Below, one piece after another: positions 1 to 12,600 of a DNA stretch of 64,000 bases; the first letter of the stretch is position 1; each line of letters opens with the position of its first letter. Origin of the DNA: Trichopria drosophilae (lineage: Eukaryota > Arthropoda > Insecta > Hymenoptera > Diapriidae); NCBI GenBank assembly GCA_030407085.1, contig CM059582.1, positions 199,748,001 through 199,812,000 of the forward strand, in the 5' to 3' direction. Under the pieces are notes generated by a model that was not told the origin of the DNA, searched no databases, and worked only from the letters and a program-made list of their open reading frames with translations. The position numbers were made by a program, and so were the translations under genes.

Positions 1-84
1 TAAACCGTCACACCAAGAAACTTTCGACTGAATTTAAATGCAAGCGGTTAAGAAATTAAAAGTGTTTTCTCTCTATGAGAATTA

Positions 85-90
85 TTTATT
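85..90 (-). terminator. Possible poly(A) signal of the sorting nexin gene
   Basis: AATAAA on the minus strand, about 560 bp past the stop codon. Bases 1-649 hold no other gene that I can see. An ATTAAA variant at about 366-371 is an alternative. Confidence 0.3.
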
Positions 91-649
91 TTAAGTGTAA
101 ATAAACTTTCGAAATTACATGTAACTTGTCTTTATTGTCAAATAACATCTCTTAAGATATTACAAACGTATAATATAGTAATTAATATTTTATAATAAAG
201 AATTATTGCAATAGTAATAAGTTCGGAACGTTGTCCCGAAGGTAAAGTGCATTTAAATCGTACATTCTATTGACGTCTGTACAAAACTTAACGTTTCCTT
301 CGTTTAGAAGCAATACGAAACGATTATGTTCGCTAGAACACAACTGGGTCCGACGATACTTTCATTTTAATTCGTCTTGTACTGAAATTTTAGCTCGTGA
401 GATTCGCATTTACTTTCTTATTTACAAAGAAATGTTACTTTCGAAACGGATCAGAAAATTTCGTTAAAAAAATAAAATTTACGCAATCTCAAAATCTGCT
501 GATCGTTTCTTTTCTTTTACAATGACGAATAAGCATTTCGAACCGACGTAAACTTTTAAACCTGATACGACATGGAAGAATAAACAGCGCAAACACTGTC
601 TATATTATACAATGATATGAATACTTCCGAAACATCGGTTAAAGATTAT

Positions 650-3600
650 TCAAGCGACTGAACGAGCTTCTGGTAGAAAACTTTCCCAGTGTTTGATCAG
701 TTGAGTTTGATGTTGCAGCATCGTTTCCAGATATTGCACCAATTGTTTCTTAAAATCTTTAACACGAATGATTTCGAAACGTTCGACTTCCTTTCGGATC
801 ATTTTAGAAATGTTAACAAATTCTTCTTGTCCGCGTTCCATCTTTGCTTCCCATTCGATGATCCCGTCCATTACTTCTTGACTTATTTTATCCGTGCGTC
901 CATACTGCTCGAACCGTGCTTTTTGTTCGCGTTTCCTGTTCAACATCATTTGCGCGTGCTGCCAGTTTTGAAAGACTTTTACTCGTTCGTGGAAGACATC
1001 CTGTAATAAATAATTATTTAATTTTGTTTCACAACAACAAAGTTTAGTATATCGACGGCTCTTACGAAGAGCACGTTTCATTTCTCTTATGAAGAATAAT
1101 ATATAACCGGTTTACTCGAAGAAAAATGCATTTCAGTGTATGTAACGAAAAGTAACTCATTTCTGGATTATCAACGAAAACTAATATGTTTCAGCGTTCA
1201 GACAAACGTTGAGACGAAAAGTAACATACAGTAGGAACTCTCTTATTCTAATTGTCCAGCCTCTCTTATTCTAATCGTTCCCCCACAAGTCTTCTCCCAC
1301 TATCACACTAAAAGTCAACGAAAAATATTGTCCACGAATCACAAACTCGTAAGCAAAGTAAGTGGGGGTAAGGGGAAAATTAGAATAGGAGGAGTCAGCG
1401 CCATCTTGAAAAACTTTACTAATTAGAATAAGAGAGGTCCTACTGTATCTCGCTTGATGTCATTGAAAACTATCACGTTCCAGAGTTTACAATCGTCCAG
1501 CCGCGAAAAGTATCTTGTTTCATGCCATATAGCGAAAATGAATACGTTTCAACATTTTATCACGAACAGTAGATAGATAAATAGATATTTATTATGCCTT
1601 CACAATAATGTGCTTACATAGGACTTCCTTTATGCAAAACTTGATTCCACATTGCATTTACCGCGGTTACACAACACATGAATAAAAACAAACATATCAA
1701 TTACTTGATCATTTACACTCTCTCTCTCTCTCTTTCTTCTTACTAGTTCAATCATCTCCACCCATCCAATTCCCCTACCATCTTCATTTAATACAACCAT
1801 ACCTCTTTCTCCTTTCTCCCTCACATATTCGCAGTTGTTTCTTAAATGTTCGACATTCTCTCTCTCCCTCTCGCACAATCTACACTTTCTCTCGTCCTCC
1901 TCCATCCAGTACCTATTCCCCCTCTTCTCGTTCCCGCATCTCCACCTCGCTATTCTCACCAATCTTTTCCCCTCATTTCTCTTACAGATTCGTACATACG
2001 TTGGTACCCAACTCACCCTTTCATAACTCACACATGACCTAGACGCTCTCACTTTCTCCCCTCTCTCTTGTTCATCCACTTCTATATCTCTTTCCCTCAA
2101 ACGCTCCCATTTATTCTCTCCCCATTCATTCAAAGCTTCCTCACTCATACCTCCTCTCCATAAATAATTCCCCCTCTCAACACTCTCTCTTGTCCATTCA
2201 CTCCTATTATGATCTCTTTCCTTCCTTTTCTCCAACATGCATTTCAAACCGAACTCCCCTCCTCCTCCTTTCTCCAGTTTTTCTTCAAACCTTCCCACCC
2301 TCAATTTATTTCTTTTCAACTCTTCTCTCACTATATACCTCGGTGTTACTCTTTCCAGCCCTAAAATCCACTTGAGATATTTTTCTTGCAGCCCTTCCAC
2401 CTCCTTCCATTCTTTGTATCCCCACATCTGCACTCCATAAAATAAAATCCCTTTCACTATACTGTCAAACAGTTTTAACCTCCACCTTACATCCCCTTTA
2501 AATTTCCTCTCTCCGTAGCTCCATACCCATCCCATTGCCACCATAGCTTTTCTCACCCTTTCTCTCACATGTTCTTTTTCCCCTCCATGCCTAGTTACCA
2601 CATACCCTAAATATTTGTATTCCTTCACTTCCTCTATTCTTTCTCTTCCCCACCACCAAAATCTTTCCTTCTCCCTCCCTCCCTTATTTTTAAAAACCAT
2701 CACTTTTGATTTCTCCACACTCAATTCGAGCTTTTTCCTTCCATATTCTCTTTGTATATATATATCTTTTTACTCCCCTTATCATGTCTCTTAATCCTTC
2801 CTCTTCCTCTGCCAGCAACACAATATGATCCGCAGATTCTATTGACCTTATTCTATCATTTCCTACCCTAAATCCACCCCTTTCTTTCTTCAACTCCTCT
2901 TCAATAGCCGCCAAATATATGTTAAACAGGGTCGGACTCATCAGGCAGCCTTGTCTTACCCCCTTCTCTACCCAGAATTCCCTTGATATTTTATCTCCTA
3001 CCTTCAATACACATCTCGTCTCTAAGTATACCTCCCTAACTCTATCTATTAACCTCTCGCTTATCCCTCTCTTCCTCATCATACCCCACAACAACTCTCT
3101 ATGCACTCTATCAAAAGCTGCCTTTAGATCCATGAAAAATGCCCACACTTTCTTTTTTTCTTTCAACCTCCTTCCCACTACATGCTTCAGGATCTTAACA
3201 TTTTCCACGGTCCCTCTTCCTTTCCTAAATCCAGCCCGCGTCCTGCACCACCCTCCCTTCTCATCCAGCTCTTTTATCAACCTTTTGTTCAGGATGTTCG
3301 CATATATTTTGTACCCCGTACTTGTTAACATTACCCCAGGACTTCCGGTAGCGAAGTGAGTGAGACTGCATGCAAACCTGACACAGAGATCAAACAATTT
3401 ACTTTTATCACGAACAGTAGCATATTTGCCTTTCTTTCCACGAAAACTAACATGTTCCACAGTTTACATGCGTTCACAATCGCGTAAGCGCTATGAATAC
3501 AGTAGGACCTCTCTTATTCCAACTTCCCCCTTACTCCCACTTACTTTGCTTACGAGCTTGTGATTCGTGGACAATATTTTTCGTTGACTTTTCGTGTGAT

Positions 3601-6600
3601 AGTGGGAGAAGACTTGTGGGGGAACAATTAGAATAAAAGAGTCTGGACAATTAGAATAAGAAAGGCCATTAGAATAAGAGAGGTTCGAATAAGAGGGGTC
3701 CTACTGTATTCATTTTCGTGATATAAGATGAAACGAGTTACTTTTCGCGCTTAGACTATTATAAACTCGTGTAAACTCTGGGACATGATGGTTTTCTTCA
3801 AAAGGACGCGAAACATGCTACTCTTCGTAATATAACAGGAAACGAGTTACTTTTCATGGCAATAATCCTTGAAATGCTGAAATGTGCTACTTTTCCTCAA
3901 CAAAAGGAAAAACGTACTACTCTTCGTTCCAAACGTTCAAATGTGTTACTTTTCGTGGTGTAGAATGAATCACGATATTTTTCGACTATCATTATGCAAA
4001 TGAATTGGTTTTTCACTCAAATGCTGAACTGTTCTTCAACATATAAAAGCGTACTACTTTTCGTAAGAAAAATGAAACGTGCTACTCTTCGTAACGGACG
4101 TCGTTATTACCTTGATCGCTCCGATAAGAGCTACGTAATCCCGAATCCTTTCGCCAAACTGATAAAGATCGCTGTGACTCTGAGCTTTTCGTACTACTTC
4201 GATCTTTTCCATTGTTTCCGCAAGTTGTGCGAGAGCCCTCCCAAGCGATGCTCCAGATTCACCATGTCCGAGCACAGCGATAGATCTTGCGGTAGCACCG
4301 GTGCAACTTGCCAATTCTTTTCTTTGATTTGTCAAAGTTTCTACTGCTGCATGCAACGAACGGAGTTGCGTATCCAAAGAATCGATTTGTGTCGTCTTTT
4401 CTTCGAACCACTAAACATAGGATTTATTGTACCGTTTTCAGGTTATGATAGTAAAAATACTTACAGAATCAGTTTCATCCATTTTATACGTAATTTTGTT
4501 GACGGTTTTTCCAACTTTATTGAAAAGTCTCCAGACGCCAGCTCCGCTCAAAGCGGAAGTATTCGTAGCTTTTGGAAGTTCCATATCTAAAAGTAATTTC
4601 AGTTAAGAATTGTTACATCGTTGGTGGTAATTGTAACATACCAGCTTCCAAAAATTCTCTGAAGTCTGGATCGACGCTAAGAACCGGATGTGTTGCGGTT
4701 CGATTGAGATACCTCTCGAGAGCAGCTCGACGCCTTTCGATGAATTCGGATGAACCGGTACTCTGCTCTTGATTTTTGTCTCCAGACATTTTCATTTTTG
4801 TCGTCCCTGTACCGATCGACACGTGTTACTTTATATAAAAATCATTCGTTAACAATTTACCTACCAATAACGCTTTTCTCCGGTGCAGGAGGAATGATCC
4901 TGCCGTTCCGTAGATATTTTTCGATAAGTTTATCGTGTAGTCCAAGAAAATCACTAAAACGCCTAACGACACTAAATATCCGTTTACGAAATACTGGCAT
5001 ATTCGTTTTTGTTTCGACTCTGTACGCAACGTAAGCACCCATTCCCTCGCCAATTTTTTGTGGCGATGTGACGGTAATTTTTAAAAATACATCTGGAGAA
5101 TCTGCTGCCACCTGTGGAATTAAAATATTTTCTTTTTACGTAACAAATAAATTTTATGTTACATTTAACCTCAAAAAAGTTGGACCCCTTTTATTAGAAA
5201 CTTTTTTAAGAATTAAGTTATTTACCACTTCCAAACTTTGACTCTGCAAGACTCCTGGAGTATCGCTATCGTCGTTAATTGGAATGTCGTGCATATCTCC
5301 GATGTCACCACCGATTGGGCTCAATGGTCCGGTCAATCCGGCTGGACTTGATAACGTTGAAAGTGAATTGTCTTGTACCGCATCACGCAGCGACAATTTT
5401 GGAAGTTCTGCTTGTACATTATAAGGTAATGGTTCGCTATGATCTACTACTATACTTTGGTCCTGGAAAGAAATACATTAAGAAACGGTTTATCAAAATG
5501 AATCGAAACAAATTTGGTATTGTTAAATTAACGACTAAATGTTGCTACTAAATTAATGAAGTTTAAAAAAATAATTTGTTGACGCAGAATTACATTTAAA
5601 GAATTACACAGGCCTGTGAGATTCAATTTATAAAATGAGTGAGGGCGATTCTTGTAGGTTTTTGCGTGTTAAACACGAATCTTTTGTCCAAAATAGTCCA
5701 TGACATCACGATTTTTAGTAATTCTAGGTCAAATGTCCGAAAATGTTTATTTTTGTCATTTTTGGGAATTTTTTCTTTAATTTTCTATATTGCCTTCATA
5801 TAGTATGCATTGTGAGCTTTAAAACCCAGTTTTTTAAATTAATTTACGATGATTTTTGAAGAAGTTATGAATATTTGAATTTATGAGATTTGACCACATT
5901 CAAAATGGCGGATCCAATATGGCGGACGAATTTTTACAAAATTGTTGGATTTTAATATAACTTCGTATTTAGGGGTTTTTGAGGTCGCTCATTGCGAATC
6001 TGAAATCAGAATTACAAAATTCAAAATGACGAATCCAATATGGCGGACGATTTTTAACAAATTGTTGGATTTTAATGTAACTTCGTATTTAGGGGGTTTT
6101 TGGGGTCGCTGATTACGAATCCGAAGTCAGAATTACAAATTCAAAATGGCGGATCCAATATGGCGGACGAATTTTTAAAAAAATTGTTGGATTTTAAAAT
6201 AACTTCGTATTTAGAGTTTTTTGGAGTAGCTGATTATAAATCTGAAGTCATAATTACAAAATTCAAAATGGTGGATCCAATATGGCGGACGCATTTTTAA
6301 AAAATTGTTGGATTTTAATATAACTTCGTATTTAGGGGGATTTTGAGGTCGTTGATTACGAATCTGAAGTCCGAATTACAAATTCAAAATGGCGGACGAA
6401 TTTTTCAAAAATTGTTGGAATTTAATATTACTTCGTATTTAAGTGGTTTTTGAGGATGTTGATTGCAAATCTGAATTCAGAATTACAAAATTCCAAATAG
6501 AAGATCCAATATGGCGGATGAATTTTTACAAAATCGTTGGATTTTAATATAACTTTGTATTCAGGGGTTTTTGGGGTCTCTGATGGAGAGTCTCAAGTCA

Positions 6601-9600
6601 GAATTACAACATTAAAAATGGCGGATCCAATATGACGGACGAATTTTTTAGAAATTGCTGAATTTTAACCTCGAAGACCTTTAAATATTTAGATCCCAAT
6701 CAAATTGGGACATTTGACCTAGAATTACTGAAAATCCTAATGTCATGGACCATTTTGGACAGCAGATTCGTGTGTGCAAAAACCTACAAAAATCACCCTA
6801 ACTCATTTTATAAACTGAAAAAAGTTAAATTTCGCAGGCCTATGTTATTAAACCAGAATTTTGGAGTTAGTCAAAGGTTATGAAAAAGTAAAGGTAAAAT
6901 GAAACATCATTAACATCGTCTCTTTATAGAATAAACTCTCAGAAGAGATGCATTTTGTAAGTCTCAATGGCATTAATGTATTGTTCAAAAGAGACAAGAT
7001 TAGTAATTGTGGATTTTTTATGTACAAAGCCAAGTTGATGTTTTATTATATGAAGATAATTTGGAAGTTATAGCATCACTTCTAATTACATCTAGAATCT
7101 ATGGAATAGCACTTATAATTATTACTCATCGATAGTTTATCATATTGCTTACATCTCTGTTTTTATAAATAATACTTTTAACATTAAAAAATACTTTTAT
7201 TACTGTGAGCCAGACGATAGATAAAATTTTAATGTCTGTTTAGTACCAACTTGGAAAAAGTTTATTATGATTTTAAACAATTACGATACAAGATGAAATA
7301 TCCTCTCGTGGAATTGAAATTCCGCCGCAATTTTGCTCTTTGTATCTACAAATATATTTACATAAAAGACACTAATCTGTTGTATTATTAACTTTTAAAA
7401 TAATATGTACGAGAATAAAAATAAAGAAAACTACAGAAGAAGTAAAAACTAATGTTATCCTCATAAAATAAAAAACTTAAAGAATAATAATATCAATAAT
7501 TCAAGTATGAAATTTTGCATATATACATACTGCAAAAGTACTGCAAGAGTAATTGTCTGCGACCTGTGTTATCTATTTAATTACACACTTAAAACTAATT
7601 TTAAAACTAGACCTACGTTCATGATACACAACTTATTCCACAGTAGTATTCGTTTTACATCTTTAGGATAAATAAAACAATTTAATTGTCCATGTATTCT
7701 TTTTATTTATTTATGCATTTAAAAATTATCTGCATTTACATGCCTATTACATAGATTGTACATGAAAAGTTATTAAAAAACATTTGTTAGGCTGTTAATG
7801 TAGACCTCAACAGAGTGGAACGGATGAATCGACTAAAATTCAATAGAAAATCTATCCCACTCTCTTCAAAGTCGTGTCGTTACTGTAACGAATCCATAGT
7901 TAGATCAATTTACAAAAAAACATTAAATCCAATGTCTATAATAGATTTTCATCAGTTTTTTTTATAAAAAGAACAATTTTGTATAAAGGATTTTTTTAAA
8001 TTTGTTTTATAAATTTATGTAATTGCTTTACTATAAAAACAAAATTCCTTATTTTGTATTCATGTAGCATTTCCCATTTTTATTTTTGTGTATCAGAATT
8101 TTATATCAAATGAAACTCTGAAATGTAATTAAATTTAGTACAGTTTTATCTAAAAATATTTAAAACACACTATATACAGTACCAGTGGATATACATTTTG
8201 AAAAACATCATTATGATCTTTGTTTCAGACTTCTCATTATCTTCCTAATGCTTATCTCAAACATTAACATATCTGTTACGCCTTCTGGCATGAAACGTAA
8301 ACTATCACATTTATCAAATTTATATTTCAATGTTGATTTGATACGTGAAAACTTATGACTGAAGTAATATTTTTCTAAACTTACTCGATCAAACAATTAT
8401 TAATATTTTGTATTTAAAGTAATTTTAAACGTATTCTGAGAAAGAAAAATTCATAATTTGAAAAACAGAAAAATGATAAGCAATTATTACTATTTAAAAA
8501 ACATAAAACAAAAGCTTTTATTTTATTTACATTAGTAAAAACATATCAAGTCTAAAAACATTTTTATTTAATCTTTTTTTTATATTAATAATTACGTAAT
8601 TTTAAGCGTATTACCATTGAGTGATAAAAGTAATCTGGATATTTTTAGATAAAACTGTACTGAATTGAATTACATTTCAGAGTTTCATTTGATATAAAAT
8701 TCTGATACACAGAAATAAAAGTAGCAGATGCAATAAGTATAAACTGTTCAATTGCGTTATTATGATAAACAATAATTGATTTCATAACATAAAAATAAAG
8801 AATTTTTGTTATAGTAAAGCAATTACATAAATTTATAAAACTATTTAAAAAGAATCCTATACATAAAATTGTTTTTTTTTTTGTAAAAAAATTGACGAAA
8901 ATTTATGACAGACCTATGATTTAATATTTGTAAATTTTATTATTATACCTACGTCGATTAAAATATCAAATAAATTATATCTTAAACTATAACCTATTTA
9001 TTAAATGTTACAAAAGTAATAATATATATTAATAATTTGTAACAGACAATAAAATAATATTTAACTCTTACTAATAAAATAACTATTGAATTTTATCTAT
9101 TTATAATGGGCATAAACACATCGTCAATGTACGATTGTACGATTCAATAATATTCCTGTTAAGTATGTCATTGTTATGAAAAATTAATAGCTGCATGTCT
9201 TAAGAAATACTTAGACGTACATCATAATTTAGTAAAGAAATCACTTTCTACCAGCGTTGAATCTTTTTTCTTACATAACTTTTAAGTCATTTATGCACCA
9301 CTTTGAATATCGTTGAGTTCCACTAATACAAATTTTATAATCTAAATTTTCAAAAGCTTTTGTTTAATAAGTTATTAAGCGAAAATATAGAATTTTTTTG
9401 TTGACGCAACTAAAATATCAAATGATAATATTTTGTATATCGATGAATTTTCTTTATTGAACAAAAGTTTCAAAGATTTCATTAATGTCAAACACAAGTA
9501 TTCACTGTAAAATTTTAAGATTGGCTGAAAACTTTTCATCGTCTTGATTTTTCTTATACATCTACTAAATTTTTTAATTTGTCTACATTAACTCTGTTCT

Positions 9601-12600
9601 ATTCTTTTTTACGCTGTTTATATGTAATTATAAATAAATCTCCACGATCTATATTTCAAATCTCTGCGTAGAAACTTTAAATGTAACAATTTTATACCCT
9701 TAATACAATATGGTCGTAAGAAATTTCTAAAATCTTTCAAACTTTTAAATATGCGATATTAAAAGGAAGCATTACGAGGAGTGTTTGTAGTCAATGCACT
9801 AAACTCAAAACAGACATCATAAGCAATGATTGAGACGTATTGAATTACAAATTTGACCCAGTCGATTGTGTGTTTATTGCAATTTTTTTTTTTTTTTTTT
9901 TTTTTTTCCTCTACCTTCCCCCTCGATCGAGGTGTCCCAAAAGCTCCCAGGGAGCTTGTCCGGGTACAGGTGAGTATCCTTGCGAGAGCTGCAGGTCGTC
10001 TTAGATGGCGCCATACTCACATTTGTCGAGAATGTAGGAAACTGCAGAAACCCACATTAAGTACAGCATCGGCCATGGCTCGATTTCCGCCTGAAGACAA
10101 TACCTCGAAAATGCTAAACAGACAGCGTGGTTCGTCTTACACATAGCGAACTGCTTCCTGTAAACAATTTCGAAAAATTGCCCAGCCGGGGATCGAACTC
10201 ACGACCTACGACTTCGTAGTCCAGTACGTTACCGCCTGAGCTACGAAGCCGATCATATATTAATAGTGTTGATTCACGTAGCAGAAAGATTTCATGTGGA
10301 CAATTGATTCAAATAAATTTCACAACATCTCTATTTGTCATGACTATTGTGCGCTCTGTGCATTACTCACTCGTTGATTGATGCATTATTCTAGAGGCTC
10401 TATTTGTTTTTAAATTATTATACTAAACTTCTTTTTGCAATATTTTTCAAACCTGCACTTGAAATATAACAAACTCTGTATTATTCTTTCGGACAAAACG
10501 AACAACTTGCTTATGCAGTATTTGTTTATTTCAAACTCAAACCGTTCATTTTCATTAAGATTCTCTAGAATGCGAGAAAAGAGTTTTTATAATTTCTTTT
10601 ATATATTATTAAGGACATTTTATATCAATTTTTCACTTTTCTGTAGATAATTTTAAGATAGATAGATAGATAGATATTTATTGATCACCTTTACGGTATT
10701 ACAATGACTTCCGTCTCTTACGGCTTATTTACATTCATACCCATGCTTATCACTCCTACTTATTTACATATATATTATCATTTACTGCTGCTACTAATAT
10801 TACTACACTGCTACTATACTTTATCATCATCCTCGAATTTTATCTTAGCATTTACATATTCTGTTACTACTTTCCACTCTCACACTTTTTCTTTTTCATT
10901 CTTTCCTCTAGCATACATAACCATTCATAACCTTTTCCCTCATCTCCTAGCAGCTCATCTATTTTCTTTTCGTTCCTTCGCATTCTTTCATCCAATATGT
11001 TGCCAGCTTTCTTCTTCTTTTTCACATAACGCACATTCCCACTTTGTCCCTTCTAGCCATTATCTTCCGCATCGTTCCACGTTCCCGCATCTAGCCCATG
11101 CTATCACCTTTACCCAGTTATTTTTGCATCGCTCTTCCTTAGCTTTCACCAAGTACCTTGGTTTACTTATGGCTTTTATGTTTTTATAAACTCTATTATA
11201 TTTTGCTGCCTCAATTCTATTGTACCTTTCCTGGCCTTGTACGTCTCTGTCTCGCTCTTTCATGTATTTTATTCCTTCATCCACTCCTATTTGCTCTTTT
11301 ATCCTCATCCATGCTTCCTCACTCATTCCGCATCTCCATAAGTAATTTCTTCTATTTAAGCTTTCCTCTACCCAAAAATTCCCTTCCTCATCCTTTCTTC
11401 GCTCTTTCAGGCATTCTTTACCTAAGTCGCTTATCCCTTGTTCTCTTTCCACTCTTGTTTCATATTTTAGTGCCCTTCTTCCCGTTTCTATCCTAAACTT
11501 ATCTCTCTTCCATTCCTCTCTAACTATGTACCCTGGGGTATTCCAATCTACCCCCAATAGCCATCTCAAGTATCTCTCGCCTACCCCTTCTACTTCCGTC
11601 CATTCTCTGAATCCCCATACCTCCATCCCGTATCCTAACACACTTTGTACTAGCGCTTCGTACAGTTTAAATCTCCATCTCCAATCTTCCTTAAACTTTC
11701 TCTCTCCGAATCCCCATACCCATCTCATCATTACGTTCGCCTTTTTAACTCTCTCTCTTATATGTTCTTTGTCACTATTGTTTCTTTGCAAAACATATCC
11801 TAAATATTTGAAGTGTTTCACCTCTTCTATTCGCTCTCCTTTCCACCACCACTCTTTTTTATTTTTCTTCTCTTTTCCTCCTCCTTTTTTAAACACCATC
11901 ACTTTTGACTTCTCGGCGTTCAAGTTCAGTTTTTTCGCTTTTAGGTATTTTTCTAGCACCTTCATCATACTGCTTAACCCTTCTTCTTTTTCCGCCAGCA
12001 TTACCACGTCGTCTGCATATTCTATGCTTATTACCCTTATTCCTCCGGGTCCTTTGCTTATTTCTTCCGCAATATCCGCTATGTATAGGTTAAAGAGCGT
12101 TGGGCTCATTGGGCATCCTTGTCTTAATCCCTTTTCGGTCCAAAACACTTCGGACACCTCATCTCCTACTCTTACCCTACACCTAGTTTCCTTATACACC
12201 TCTTTTATTTTATCTATCAAAGATCCACTTATCCCTCTCTTTGCTAGGCACCGCCATAGCTCCTCTCTATCCACGTTGTCAAATGCCGCTTTCAGGTCTA
12301 TGAACATCGCGTATACTTTTCCTCTCTTACTTATTATTTTTCTTCCGATAATATGCTTTAAAATCTTTATGCAATCTATTGTCCCCTTCCCTTTTCTAAA
12401 CCCATACTGTGTTTTACTCCAGCTTCCTTTTTCATCCGCTTCTTTTATTATTCTGTTGTTTAGAATGCCTGCGTACACCCTGCTCGCTGTGCACCCTAAC
12501 GTTACCCCTCTGTAATTCTCTGCTGTTTTATTGCACCCTTTCTTTTTAATTGGTATAATTACACCCTCTTTCCAATCCTCTGGGTATCCCTGTCCTTCCC

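Larger units (their letters stand above)
1120..4100. repeat. Degenerate minisatellite with a TACTTTTCGT core, broken by insertions
   Basis: Sorting nexin intron 6 is built of irregular 25-45-bp units around TACTTTTCGT or its complement ACGAAAAGTA, often preceded by GAAAC or AAAYGTG. Units are seen at about 1145-1220, 1500-1560, 3430-3490 and most densely at 3720-4090, running up to the exon 6 donor. The array was later interrupted by two pogo-like MITEs and a LINE. Confidence 0.55.

Noticed and set aside
10190..10250. tRNA gene on the minus strand
   Set aside because: A and B boxes are present, but the cloverleaf is imperfect and the sequence continues into a 270-bp body with a poly(A) tail, so it is a SINE.
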